A stretch of 64,000 nt of DNA from CALMKX01 sp036274895. GTDB taxonomy: Bacteria > Acidobacteriota > Thermoanaerobaculia > Multivoradales > SZUA-115. The notes below the pieces were generated by a model. It saw nothing but the letters and a program-made list of their open reading frames with translations. It was not told the origin of the DNA and made no database searches. A program made the translations under genes and the position numbers. The stretch covers positions 62,001 to 126,000 of the forward strand of contig DASUEU010000049.1 in assembly GCA_036274895.1 (NCBI GenBank), read 5' to 3'. This document shows positions 25,743 to 34,051 of the stretch, one piece after another (position 1 is the first letter of the stretch; every line of letters starts with the position of its first letter).

Positions 25743-26696
25743 ATGAGCGGTTTCCCAGACGGTACGAAGCGCAGGATCCTGGTCACCGGCGGCGCCGGCT
25801 TCATCGGCTCCCACCTCGCCGAGGCCCTGGCCGGGGCGGGTCACCAGGTCGCCGTGCTCGACGATCTGTCGACCGGCCGGGCCGAGAACCTGCCGCCGGG
25901 GCTGCCCTTCCACCAGCTCGACATCCGCTCCGAAGGGGCGGCCCGGCTGGTCGAGGCAGGGGGGTTCGAGGTGATCTACCACCTCGCCGCCCAGATCGAC
26001 CTGCGCCGCTCGATGGAGGACCCGGTCTTCGACGCCGAGGCCAACGTCGTCGGCAGCCTCAACCTCTTCGAGGCCGCGCGGCGGGGCGGCATCCGCCAGA
26101 TCGTTTTCGCCTCGACCGGCGGCGCGATCTACGGCGACCAGGAGGTGTTCCCAGCGCCGGAGAGCCACTCCACCCGACCCCTCTCCGCCTACGGCGTCGC
26201 CAAGCTCGCCGTGGAGCGCTACCTCTACGTCTACCACCGCACCTACGGCCTCGACGTCACCTGCCTGCGTTTCGCCAACGTCTACGGCGAGCGCCAGAAC
26301 CCTCACGGCGAGGCCGGGGTGGTGGCGATCTTCCTCGAGCTGCTGCTCGCCGGACGCACACCCCGCATCCATGGCGACGGCCTGCAGACCCGCGACTACG
26401 TCCACGTATCGGACGTGGTGCGGGCGAACGTCACCGCCCTCGGCCGCCTGGGCTTCGGCGTCTACAACGTCGGCACCGGGGTCGAGACCTCGGTGGTGGA
26501 GCTCTACGGGGAGCTGCTGCGGGCCCTGGGTGGTGGACCCCCGGCCGAGCACGGGCCGGCGAAGCTCGGCGAGCAGAGGCGGTCGTCGATCGACCCCGGT
26601 CTGCTGGCGACCGAGCTCGGCCTACCCCGACCGATCCCGATCAAGGATGGGCTGGCTCGAACCGCGGCGTGGTTTCGCGCGCGGCGAGGTGGCTGA
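25743..26696 (+). CDS. UDP-glucose/UDP-GlcNAc 4-epimerase-like extended SDR
   Basis: A 317-residue SDR with ILVTGGAGFIGSHLAEAL (NAD site), FASTGGAIYGD (catalytic Ser/Thr region) and PLSAYGVAKLAVERY (Y-x3-K). It also has IHGDGLQTRDYVHVSDV, the GalE-family C-terminal motif. It is the second epimerase of the window and differs substantially from the one at 11200. It probably interconverts UDP-Glc/UDP-Gal or the GlcNAc forms to supply the glycosyltransferases. It is divergent from the membrane protein upstream, with only 47 bp between starts. Its last 56 bp overlap the convergent PLP enzyme gene. Confidence 0.87.
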   Translation: MSGFPDGTKRRILVTGGAGFIGSHLAEALAGAGHQVAVLDDLSTGRAENLPPGLPFHQLDIRSEGAARLVEAGGFEVIYHLAAQIDLRRSMEDPVFDAEANVVGSLNLFEAARRGGIRQIVFASTGGAIYGDQEVFPAPESHSTRPLSAYGVAKLAVERYLYVYHRTYGLDVTCLRFANVYGERQNPHGEAGVVAIFLELLLAGRTPRIHGDGLQTRDYVHVSDVVRANVTALGRLGFGVYNVGTGVETSVVELYGELLRALGGGPPAEHGPAKLGEQRRSSIDPGLLATELGLPRPIPIKDGLARTAAWFRARRGG

Positions 26697-27897
26697 GCTC
26701 TCCCCGCGCCACCTCGAGCGCGGCGGCGAGGTCGTCCCAGAGGTCCTTCGGGTCCTCGATCCCGACGGACAGCCGTAGCAGGCCGTCGGTGATGCCGTGG
26801 GCGCGGCGAACCTCGGGGGGCACGGCCCGGTGGGTCAGGCCCGCCGGATGCTGGATCAGGGTGTCGGTCGAGCCCAGGGAGACCGCGGGGGTCATCAGGC
26901 GAACGGCGGCCATCACCTTCGCCGCCGCCTCGCAGCCCCCCTCGACCTCGAAGGCGAGCAGGCTGCCGGGACCCGCCATCTGACGTCCCACCAGCCGGTC
27001 GGGATCGCAGTCATCGAAGCCGGGGTAGTAGACCTTCTCCACCGCCGGGTGCTCGGCTAGACGCTCGGCCAGGAAGCGCGCCCCCGCCTGGGCGGCCCGC
27101 ACCCGCAGCGCCAGCGTGGGCAGGCTGCGCAGCAGCAGGTAGGCGGCGAGGGGGTGGAGCAAGCCGCCGGTCATGAGGCGCACCTTGCGCAGCTGCGTGG
27201 CCCACTCTTCGTTCGTGGCCACCACGCCGGCCACCACGTCGCCATGGCCGCCCAAGAACTTGGTGGCGCTGTGCAGCACCAGTCGAGCCCCCAACTCGAG
27301 GGGCTTCTGGAGCACCGGGGTGGCGAAGGTGGAGTCGACCAGCACCGGCACCGAGCCCGCCTGGCGCACCACGTCGGCGATGTCCACCAGGGCCAGGGTC
27401 GGGTTGGCCGGGGTCTCGAGGATCACCAGCGAGGTATCCGGCCGCAAGGCGGCCGCCACTTCGTGCGGCTCGACGAAGCTGGTTTCGATCGGCAGCATGC
27501 CGCTCGCCAGCAGGTGGTCGGAGGTGCCGTAGAGAGGGCGCACGGCGATCACGTGGTGGCCGCGGCGGGAGGCCGCGAGCAGGCAGGCCGACAGAGCCGC
27601 CATCCCCGAGCCGAAGGCCACCGCCTGCGCCGCCCCTTCGAGCTTCGCCAGGGCCCCCTCGAAGCGGGCCACCGTGGGGTTGTGGAGGCGGGCGTAGACT
27701 GAGCTACCGTGGGGCTCGCCGCCAGCCATCATGGCGTCCAGGCTCTCGACCGCCGAGCCGAGGTCCGGCACCGGATAGGTCGACGACAGGTCCAGGGGCG
27801 GCGCGTGCACGCCCAGGGCCGCGAAGTCCTCGCGCCCGGCGTGGCCGGCCAGGGTGTCGAGGGAATCCGTCCAGGGTCGAAGAGTGTGGTCGCTCAT
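26641..27897 (-). CDS. PLP-dependent Cys/Met metabolism enzyme (cystathionine gamma-synthase / methionine gamma-lyase family)
   Basis: A 418-residue fold-type I PLP enzyme from ATG 27897. An in-frame ATG at 27948 lies inside the likely divergent promoter. Family signs are SSVYARLHNPTVARFE, FGSGMAA (about 95-101, PLP phosphate), PLYGTSDHLL, VDSTFATP, and the Schiff-base lysine K213 in HSATKFLGGHGD. Members eliminate or replace gamma or beta substituents of sulfur amino acids. The position that is Cys in classical methionine gamma-lyases (YGC-T) is Thr here, so I do not call it a lyase. It is divergent from an Lrp-type regulator, as methionine-catabolic mdeA is from mdeR in Pseudomonas putida. 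Cystathionine beta/gamma-lyase or gamma-synthase remain possible. Confidence 0.85.
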   Translation of the reverse strand: MSDHTLRPWTDSLDTLAGHAGREDFAALGVHAPPLDLSSTYPVPDLGSAVESLDAMMAGGEPHGSSVYARLHNPTVARFEGALAKLEGAAQAVAFGSGMAALSACLLAASRRGHHVIAVRPLYGTSDHLLASGMLPIETSFVEPHEVAAALRPDTSLVILETPANPTLALVDIADVVRQAGSVPVLVDSTFATPVLQKPLELGARLVLHSATKFLGGHGDVVAGVVATNEEWATQLRKVRLMTGGLLHPLAAYLLLRSLPTLALRVRAAQAGARFLAERLAEHPAVEKVYYPGFDDCDPDRLVGRQMAGPGSLLAFEVEGGCEAAAKVMAAVRLMTPAVSLGSTDTLIQHPAGLTHRAVPPEVRRAHGITDGLLRLSVGIEDPKDLWDDLAAALEVARGELSHLAARETTPRFEPAHP

Positions 27898-27911
27898 GGT
27901 GTGATGGTAGG

Positions 27912-27954
27912 GATGAATTCTCCGCTCGGGTAGATTCACCGCATACAATTCGTC
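27912..27954. promoter_or_regulatory. divergent promoter/operator between PLP enzyme and Lrp-type regulator
   Basis: The 59-bp gap between the divergent starts carries an imperfect dyad: GATGAATTC (27912-27920) and CAATTCGTC (27946-27954), seven of nine positions complementary, centred in A/T-rich sequence. It is a plausible Lrp-family binding site. TACAAT (27944-27949) is a good -10 hexamer for the plus strand. It lies only 7 bp from the regulator's ATG, which has no Shine-Dalgarno, so that mRNA may be leaderless. Confidence 0.4.
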
Positions 27955-27956
27955 CC

Positions 27957-28439
27957 ATGGTACCTACGATCGTGCGTGACCGAACCGACTACGAGATCCT
28001 GGCGGCCCTGCTGAAGAACGGTCGGCTGTCGAACAAGGAGCTGGCGGCGAAGGTACGCCTGGCGCCCTCGAGCTGTCTCGAGCGGGTGCGACGGCTTTGG
28101 GAAAGCGGGGTGCTCAAGGGCTTCCACGCCGAGCTCGACCGCCGGGCCCTGGGCACTCATCTCGAAGCCATGATCAGTGTGCGGCTGGAGCGCCACTCAC
28201 GGGGCGCCGTAGAGAGCTTCCGTGCCCACGTGCTCTCGCTGCCCGAGACCGTGCGGGTCTACCACACGGCCGGTGCCAACGACTTCCTGATCCACGTCGC
28301 CCTGCGCGACGCCGACCACCTGCGAGAGCTGGCCCTTTCGGCCTTCACCGAGAGACCCGAGGTGGCTCACATGGAAACCGCCCTCCTCTTCGAGCAAGCC
28401 GACACCTACGCCCTCCCGCCGTGGCGGGAGGGGGAGTAA
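27957..28439 (+). CDS. Lrp/AsnC-family transcriptional regulator
   Basis: A 160-residue protein. The N-terminal winged helix-turn-helix includes TDYEILAALLKNGRLSNKEL and AAKVRLAPSSCLERVRRLWE. The C-terminal RAM ligand-binding domain (about 70-145) includes VRVYHTAGANDFLIHVALRD. Lrp-family proteins form dimers/octamers and sense amino acids. Divergent placement suggests control of the PLP enzyme of sulfur amino acid metabolism and autoregulation. ATG at 27957 has no clear Shine-Dalgarno. The 3' end faces the lpd gene with a 5-bp gap. Confidence 0.92.
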   Translation: MVPTIVRDRTDYEILAALLKNGRLSNKELAAKVRLAPSSCLERVRRLWESGVLKGFHAELDRRALGTHLEAMISVRLERHSRGAVESFRAHVLSLPETVRVYHTAGANDFLIHVALRDADHLRELALSAFTERPEVAHMETALLFEQADTYALPPWREGE

Positions 28440-28444
28440 GAGGC

Positions 28445-29884
28445 TCAGTCGCTTTTCTTCGACTTTCGCCTCGGCAGGTAGAGGTCGGTGATGGTGCCTT
28501 CGTAGACCTCGGCGGCGAAGGCGAGGGTCTCGGAGAGGGTGGGATGGGGGTGGATGGTGAGGGCGATGTCGCTAGCCTCACAGCCCATCTCGATGGCCAG
28601 CGCCGCCTCGGAGATCAGGTCGCCGGCGTGGGGGCCGACCGCCGCCGCCCCCAGCAGGCGGTGGGTCTCGGGGTCGAAAAGCAGCTTGGTTGCGCCTTCC
28701 TCGCGGCCGAGTGACAGGGACCGGCCGCTTGCGGACCAGGGGAAGGAGCCCTTCTCGTAGGCGATACCCTGCTCCTTGGCCTGCCGCTCGGTCAGCCCCA
28801 CCCAGGCCACCTCCGGATCGGTGTAGGCCACGGAGGGCACCACCCGGGCGTCGAAGGCGCTGGGCAGGCCGGCGGCGACCTCGGCGGCCACCTTGGCCTC
28901 GTGCGAGGCCTTGTGCGCCAGCATGGGGTTGCCGGCCACGTCGCCGATGGCCAGAACATGCGGCAGGTTGGTGCGCATCTGCCGATCCACTGGGATGAAG
29001 CCGCGGGCATCGACCTGGAGGCCAGCGGCTTCGGCGCCGAGGCCGTCGCCGTTGGGCCGGCGCCCCACGGCCACCAGCACCCGGTCGTAGAGCTGAGGCT
29101 CGGGAGCGTTCTTGCCCTCGAAGCTGGCGAGGAGGCCGTCCTTGCGCGCCTCGAGCCCGCGCACCTTGGTCTCGAGCAGGATCGCCTCGTAGCGGGCACC
29201 CAGGCGCTTCGCCAGGGGCTTCACCACGTCCGGGTCAGCCTCGGGGATCAGGCGGTCCATCAGCTCGACCACCGTCACCTTCGCGCCCAGGGCCTGGTAG
29301 ACGCAGGCCATCTCGAGCCCGATGATGCCGCCGCCCACCACCAGAAAGCGCCCCGGGATCTCCGGGATCTCCAGGGCCCCGGTCGAGTCCACCACCCGCG
29401 GATCGTCGAGGTCGAGCCCGGGCGGCCGGATCGGCCGCGAGCCCACCGCCACGATCGCCTGCTCGAAGGAGAGGCGAAGGGGCCCCTCCGCGGTGGCGAT
29501 CTCCAGCTGATGGGCGTCGACGAAGCGGGCCTCGCCACGGATCACCCGCACGTTTCGCCGTTTCGCCAGGCCCTCGATGCCGCCCACCAGGCGAGAGACC
29601 ACGCCGTCCTTCCAGCCGCGCAGACGGTCGAGATCGATCACCGGCGGTCCGAAGGTCACACCATGCTCGCCGAAGGCCGCGGCCTCGTCGATCACCTTCG
29701 CCGCGTGGAGCAAGGCCTTCGAGGGGATGCAGCCGACGTTGGTGCAGACCCCACCGAGCCGCGGCTCCTTCTCGACCAGGGTGACCTCGAGGCCGAGGTC
29801 GGCAGCCCGGTAGGCGGCGGTGTAGCCCCCCGGGCCGGAGCCGATGACCACCAGCCGGGTGGACGAAGGGGAAGCGTCGCTCAT
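28445..29884 (-). CDS. lpdA: dihydrolipoyl dehydrogenase (E3)
   Basis: A 479-residue flavoprotein. It has the FAD motif VVIGSGPGGYTAAYRAADLG, the redox-active disulfide GGVCTNVGCIPSKALLH (C-x4-C), an NAD-binding GGGIIGLEMA, the second FAD site LAIGDVAGNPMLAHKA, and the C-terminal HPHPTLSE dimer-interface His-Glu pair. It reoxidises dihydrolipoamide of the E2 component to produce NADH. It is last in the aceE-aceF-lpd operon, 7 bp after the E2 gene. Length and all catalytic elements match functional E3. Confidence 0.97.
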   Translation of the reverse strand: MSDASPSSTRLVVIGSGPGGYTAAYRAADLGLEVTLVEKEPRLGGVCTNVGCIPSKALLHAAKVIDEAAAFGEHGVTFGPPVIDLDRLRGWKDGVVSRLVGGIEGLAKRRNVRVIRGEARFVDAHQLEIATAEGPLRLSFEQAIVAVGSRPIRPPGLDLDDPRVVDSTGALEIPEIPGRFLVVGGGIIGLEMACVYQALGAKVTVVELMDRLIPEADPDVVKPLAKRLGARYEAILLETKVRGLEARKDGLLASFEGKNAPEPQLYDRVLVAVGRRPNGDGLGAEAAGLQVDARGFIPVDRQMRTNLPHVLAIGDVAGNPMLAHKASHEAKVAAEVAAGLPSAFDARVVPSVAYTDPEVAWVGLTERQAKEQGIAYEKGSFPWSASGRSLSLGREEGATKLLFDPETHRLLGAAAVGPHAGDLISEAALAIEMGCEASDIALTIHPHPTLSETLAFAAEVYEGTITDLYLPRRKSKKSD

Positions 29885-29891
29885 GGCAGCC

Positions 29892-31250
29892 TCAGAGCAG
29901 CAGTCGCCGGACGTCCGAGAGCAGCCGCGCGAGGTGCGTCACGAAGCGCACGGCGGCGGCGCCGTCGATCACCCGGTGGTCGTAGGAGAGGGAGAGGGGC
30001 AGCATCAGCCGCGGTACGAAGGTGCCGTCCTGCCACACCGGCTTCATCGCCGCGCGGGAGACGCCCAGGATCGCCACCTCCGGCGCGTTGATGATCGGTG
30101 TGAAGGCCGTGCCGCCCAGGCCCCCCAGGCTCGAGATCGAGAAGCAGCCGCCGGACAGCTCGTCGATACGCAGCTTGCCCTCGCGGGCCCGGCCGGCGAC
30201 CTCGGCGACCTCGGCGGCCAGGGCCAGGAGGCCCTTCTGGTCGGCGTTCTTGATCACCGGAACGACCAGGCCCCCAGGGGTGTCCACGGCGACGCCGATG
30301 TGGAAGTAGCCCTTGAGGATCAGGCTCTCACCATCGGCCGACAGCGAGGCGTTGAAGTCCGGAAACTGGCGCAGCGAGGCCACCGCGGCCCGGATCAGGA
30401 AAGCCAGCAGGGTCAGCTTGGTGCCCGACTCTTGGGCGGCCTGCTTGCGGAAGGCCTCGAGCTCGGTGATGTCGGTCTCTTCGTGCTGGGTGACGTGGGG
30501 GATGGTCACCCAGGCGCGGTGGAGGTTGGCGCCCGCCGCACGGCGCAGCCGAGAGAGCGGCTTGGCCTCGACGGGGCCGAAGCGGGAGAAGTCGATCTCC
30601 GGCGCCGGCGGCATGGCGAGGCCGCCGCTCGCGGCCGGTGGCGCGGCGAGGGTCTTCTTGACGAATCCCTGGACGTCCTCCCGGACGATACGGCCCTTGC
30701 GGCCGGTGCCGCCGACGCGGCCGAGGTCCACGCCCAGCTCGCGGGCGAAGCGGCGTATCGCCGGGCTGGCGTAGGCGCGGTCGAAGTTGTCGTCGTCGAA
30801 GAGGATGCTCGGTCCTTCGGGCAGCACCGAGCCACCAGGCTCCGGGGCCGTTGCCAGCTTGCCGGCCGGTGCCGGAGCAGGCGCAGCCACGGCCTCGGGA
30901 GCTGCTGCCCGCGTCGGTGCGGGCAGGGCCGCCGGCGCCGGCACCGGCGGCTCGGGGGCGGGTGGCTGCGCCGCGGCCTTGGCCGGCGGGGCCGCCGGGG
31001 TCCCACCTTCGGCCACCTCGACGGTGATCAGCAGGGTGCCCTGACTGACCTTGGCGCCGGGGGCGATCTTCACTTCCTTGACGGTCCCGGACACCGGCGA
31101 GGGCACGTCCATGCTCGCCTTGTCGCTCTCCAGGGTCACCACCGAGTCCTCGGCGGCCAGGGTGTCCCCCGGCTTGACGAAGACCTCGATGACGTCGACG
31201 GCGTCGAAGTTGCCGATGTCGGGTACCAGGACTTCTCGGATCTCGGGCAT
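29892..31250 (-). CDS. aceF: 2-oxoacid dehydrogenase E2 (dihydrolipoamide acetyltransferase)
   Basis: A 452-residue protein with one N-terminal lipoyl domain (1-80; lipoyl lysine K44 in TLESDKASMDVPSP). An Ala/Pro-rich flexible linker of about 80 residues follows, then a peripheral-subunit-binding domain (YASPAIRRFARELGVDLGRV, then GTGRKGRIVREDV), and the C-terminal acyltransferase domain with active-site LSYDHRVIDGAAA. E. coli AceF has three lipoyl domains; one is usual elsewhere. It transfers the acyl group from lipoate to CoA. It lies between aceE and lpd with gaps of 22 and 7 bp, so the three subunits are co-expressed. Confidence 0.95.
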   Translation of the reverse strand: MPEIREVLVPDIGNFDAVDVIEVFVKPGDTLAAEDSVVTLESDKASMDVPSPVSGTVKEVKIAPGAKVSQGTLLITVEVAEGGTPAAPPAKAAAQPPAPEPPVPAPAALPAPTRAAAPEAVAAPAPAPAGKLATAPEPGGSVLPEGPSILFDDDNFDRAYASPAIRRFARELGVDLGRVGGTGRKGRIVREDVQGFVKKTLAAPPAASGGLAMPPAPEIDFSRFGPVEAKPLSRLRRAAGANLHRAWVTIPHVTQHEETDITELEAFRKQAAQESGTKLTLLAFLIRAAVASLRQFPDFNASLSADGESLILKGYFHIGVAVDTPGGLVVPVIKNADQKGLLALAAEVAEVAGRAREGKLRIDELSGGCFSISSLGGLGGTAFTPIINAPEVAILGVSRAAMKPVWQDGTFVPRLMLPLSLSYDHRVIDGAAAVRFVTHLARLLSDVRRLLL

Positions 31251-31272
31251 CGTACGTGTCTCCGGGCCGTCG

Positions 31273-33951
31273 CTAGCGGGTGATCGGGTCGGGGGCGTCG
31301 GCGGCCAGGCCGTAGGCCTTGATGGCCTCGGCCACCTTGGCGGCCGGCAGGGCCCCCTCGTCGGCCAGGGCCTTCAAGGCCGCCACGGCGATGTGATGGC
31401 GGTCCACCTCGAAGAAGCGGCGCAGCTGCTCGCGGGTGTCGCTGCGGCCGAAGCCGTCGGTGCCGAGCACCACGTAGCGCCCGGGCACGAAGGCGCGGAT
31501 CTGGTCGGCGTGGGTCTTGACGTAGTCGGTGGCCGCCACCAGGGGGCCCTGGCGGCCTTCGAGCAGCTTGGTGACGTAGGGCACCCGCTGCTTCTTGGCC
31601 GTGGGGTGCAGGCGGTTCCAGCGCTCGGCGGCCCGGCCGTCCCGCGCCAGCTCGCTGAAGCTGGTGACGCTCCAGACGTCCGCCGCCACGCCATGGTCGC
31701 GCTCGAGCAGCTCGGCGGCGGCCAGGGACTCGCGCAGGATGGCGCCGCTTCCCGCCAGCTGTGCCCGCAGGGCGCCTTTGCCTTTCTTGCCCGCGCTCTC
31801 GCGCAGCAGGTACATGCCCTTCAAGATGCCCTCTTCCGCCCCTTGGGGCATCTCGGGGTGGAGGTAGTTCTCGTTGAGCGCGGTGATGTAGAAGAACACG
31901 TCCTCCTGCTTGCGGACCATCCGCTCGAGGCCGCTCCAGAGGATCACCGCCATCTCATAGCCGAAGGTCGGGTCGTAGGCGACGCAGGTGGGCACCGCCG
32001 AAGCGAGCAGGAGGCTCGAGCCGTCCTGGTGTTGCAGCCCCTCGCCGTTCAGGGTGGTACGGCCGGAGGTGGCGCCGATCAGAAAGCCACGGGCCTGCAT
32101 GTCCGCCGCCGCCCAGACCAGGTCGCCGATGCGCTGGAAGCCGAACATCGAGTAGAAGATGAAGAACGGGATCATCTGCACCCGATGGTTGGCGTAGGCC
32201 GTGCCGGCGGCGATCCAGGAGGAGACCGAACCTGCCTCGGTGATGCCCTCCTGGAGGATCTGGCCGTTCTCGGCCTCGCGGTACCACATCAGCTGCTCGG
32301 CATCGACCGGCGTGTAGACCTGGCCCTGGGGCGCGTAGATGCCGACCTGGCGGAACAGGCCCTCCATGCCGAAGGTGCGGGCCTCGTCGGCGATGATTGG
32401 CACCAGGAAGCGGCCGATCTCCTTGTCGCGCAGCAGGGAGGTCAGGAAGCGCACGAAGGCCATGGTGGTCGACATCTCGCGGTCACCGCTGCCCTCGAGC
32501 AGGGGCTTCCAGGTGTCGAGGGCCGGTATCGGCAGCGGCGGCAGATCGGTGCGCCGCTGGGGCAGGGGACCCCCCAGCTGGGCGCGCCGCTCGCGCAGGT
32601 AGACCATCTCGGGGCTGTCCTCGGGCGGCCGGTAGAACGGCGCCTCGGCGATCTTTTCGTCCGAGATCGGGATGGCGAAGCGGTCGCGGAAGGCTCGCAG
32701 CTGGTCCTCGCCGAGCTGCTTTTGCTGGTGGGTGATGTTCTGGCCCTCGCCGGCTTCGCCCATGCCGTAGCCCTTGATCGTCTTGGCCAGGATCACCGTC
32801 GGCCGGCCGGTGTGCTTCACCGCCGCTGCGTAGGCGGCGTAGACCTTGTCCGGGTCGTGACCGCCCCGCTTCAGGCGCCAGAGGTCGTTGTCCGAGAGGT
32901 CGGCGACGGCCGCCGCCAGCTCGGGGTATTTGCCGAAGAAGTGCTCGCGGATGTAGGCCCCGCCCTTGGCGCCATAGGCCTGGTAGTCGCCGTCCACCGC
33001 CTCTTCCATGCGCTGGCGCAGCAGGCCGCCCAGGTTCTTGGCCAGGAGGGGATCCCAGTTCGAGCCCCAGATCACCTTGATGACGTTCCAGCCGGCGCCG
33101 CGGAAGCTCGACTCCAGCTCCTGGATGATCTTGCCGTTGCCGCGCACCGGCCCATCGAGCCGCTGGAGGTTGCAGTTGACGACGAAGACCAGGTTGTCGA
33201 GCTTCTCGCGCACGGCGAGCGAGATGGCGCCCAGGGCCTCCGGCTCGTCCATCTCGCCGTCGCCCAGGAAGGCCCAGACCTTGCGGCCGGCCACCGGGGC
33301 GATGCCGCGGTGCTCCAGATACTTCATGAAACGGGCCTGGTAGATCGCCATCAGGGGCCCGAGCCCCATCGAGACGGTGGCGAACTGCCAGAAGTCCCGC
33401 ATCAGCCAGGGGTGTGGGTACGAGGAGAGACCCTTGCCGTCCACCTCGCGCCGGAAGTTGACCAGCTGCTCTTCGGTGATCCGCCCTTCCAGGAAGGCGC
33501 GGGCGTAGATGCCCGGCGCCGAGTGGCCCTGGGCGTAGACCAGGTCGCCGCCTTGGAGGTCGTCGCCGGCGCGGAAGAAGTGGTTGAAGCCCACCTCGTA
33601 GAGGGTGGCGGCGCTCTGGTAGCTGGCGATGTGGCCGCCCAGCCCGGTGTGGCCGTGGTTGGCCCGCACCACCATGGCCATGGCGTTCCAGCGGATGATG
33701 CTCTTGATGCGGCGTTCGAGGGCCGCGTCACCGGGACGCTTGGCCTCGTGGTTGGGGTGGATGGTGTTCAAGTAGGCGGTGGTGGCGTTGTAGGGCAGGT
33801 AGGTGCCGGAGCGGCGCGCCTTCTCGACCAATGCCTCGATCAGGAAGTGCGCGCGCTCGGGGCCGTCGTGCTCGATCACCGCTTCCAGGGCTTCCACCCA
33901 TTCGCGGGTCTCGACGGGGTCGGCGTCCTTGCGCTTCAGATCCTCGGTCAT
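31273..33951 (-). CDS. aceE: pyruvate dehydrogenase E1, homodimeric AceE type
   Basis: An 892-residue thiamine diphosphate enzyme, full length for AceE. It contains the thiamine-binding GDGEMDEPEALGA with NCNLQRLDGPVRGNG downstream, the HPWLMRDFWQFATVSMGLGP segment and the C-terminal transketolase-like domain (FGRSDTREQLRRFFEVD). It decarboxylates pyruvate and acylates the E2 lipoate. The start ATG at 33951 has GAGGAA just upstream. First gene of the three-gene complex operon. Homodimeric E1 of this type is found in Gram-negatives and actinobacteria. A related E1 handles 2-oxobutyrate in methionine catabolism in P. putida, relevant because of the nearby PLP enzyme, but pyruvate is the default. 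Confidence 0.96.
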   Translation of the reverse strand: MTEDLKRKDADPVETREWVEALEAVIEHDGPERAHFLIEALVEKARRSGTYLPYNATTAYLNTIHPNHEAKRPGDAALERRIKSIIRWNAMAMVVRANHGHTGLGGHIASYQSAATLYEVGFNHFFRAGDDLQGGDLVYAQGHSAPGIYARAFLEGRITEEQLVNFRREVDGKGLSSYPHPWLMRDFWQFATVSMGLGPLMAIYQARFMKYLEHRGIAPVAGRKVWAFLGDGEMDEPEALGAISLAVREKLDNLVFVVNCNLQRLDGPVRGNGKIIQELESSFRGAGWNVIKVIWGSNWDPLLAKNLGGLLRQRMEEAVDGDYQAYGAKGGAYIREHFFGKYPELAAAVADLSDNDLWRLKRGGHDPDKVYAAYAAAVKHTGRPTVILAKTIKGYGMGEAGEGQNITHQQKQLGEDQLRAFRDRFAIPISDEKIAEAPFYRPPEDSPEMVYLRERRAQLGGPLPQRRTDLPPLPIPALDTWKPLLEGSGDREMSTTMAFVRFLTSLLRDKEIGRFLVPIIADEARTFGMEGLFRQVGIYAPQGQVYTPVDAEQLMWYREAENGQILQEGITEAGSVSSWIAAGTAYANHRVQMIPFFIFYSMFGFQRIGDLVWAAADMQARGFLIGATSGRTTLNGEGLQHQDGSSLLLASAVPTCVAYDPTFGYEMAVILWSGLERMVRKQEDVFFYITALNENYLHPEMPQGAEEGILKGMYLLRESAGKKGKGALRAQLAGSGAILRESLAAAELLERDHGVAADVWSVTSFSELARDGRAAERWNRLHPTAKKQRVPYVTKLLEGRQGPLVAATDYVKTHADQIRAFVPGRYVVLGTDGFGRSDTREQLRRFFEVDRHHIAVAALKALADEGALPAAKVAEAIKAYGLAADAPDPITR

Positions 33952-34051
33952 GGGATTCCTCGGTGCGTTTTCGACGGGGAAGGGCTGCCGGCGGAGCCGG
34001 CGGGCGCGGGCATTATGTCAGGTCCCCCCACCTCGACGTAGACTCTCCCGG
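33952..34051. promoter_or_regulatory. divergent promoter region of aceE and the first adaptor gene
   Basis: This 100-bp gap separates aceE (minus) from the adaptor gene (plus). Read on the minus strand, CATAAT (34017-34012) preceded by TG at one-base spacing forms an extended -10 box for aceE; no clear -35 is seen. A GC dyad GCCGGC-GGA-GCCGGC (33987-34001) lies between it and the aceE start and may form a leader hairpin. Confidence 0.3.

Noticed and set aside
23917..25743. ATG at 25743 (minus strand) as start of the second polymerase-like protein
   Set aside because: It would overlap the start codon of the divergent epimerase gene and leave no room for promoters. The ATG at 25695 directly precedes the hydrophobic N-terminus.
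26641..27897. Calling the PLP enzyme a methionine gamma-lyase outright
   Set aside because: The loop after the PLP-site region reads YGTS, lacking the Cys typical of that enzyme. Only the family is supported.
31051..34041. A plus-strand open frame of nearly 1000 codons opposite aceE
   Set aside because: aceE on the minus strand carries all catalytic motifs at the expected length. The antisense product is His/Val/Gly-rich and has no recognisable domain.
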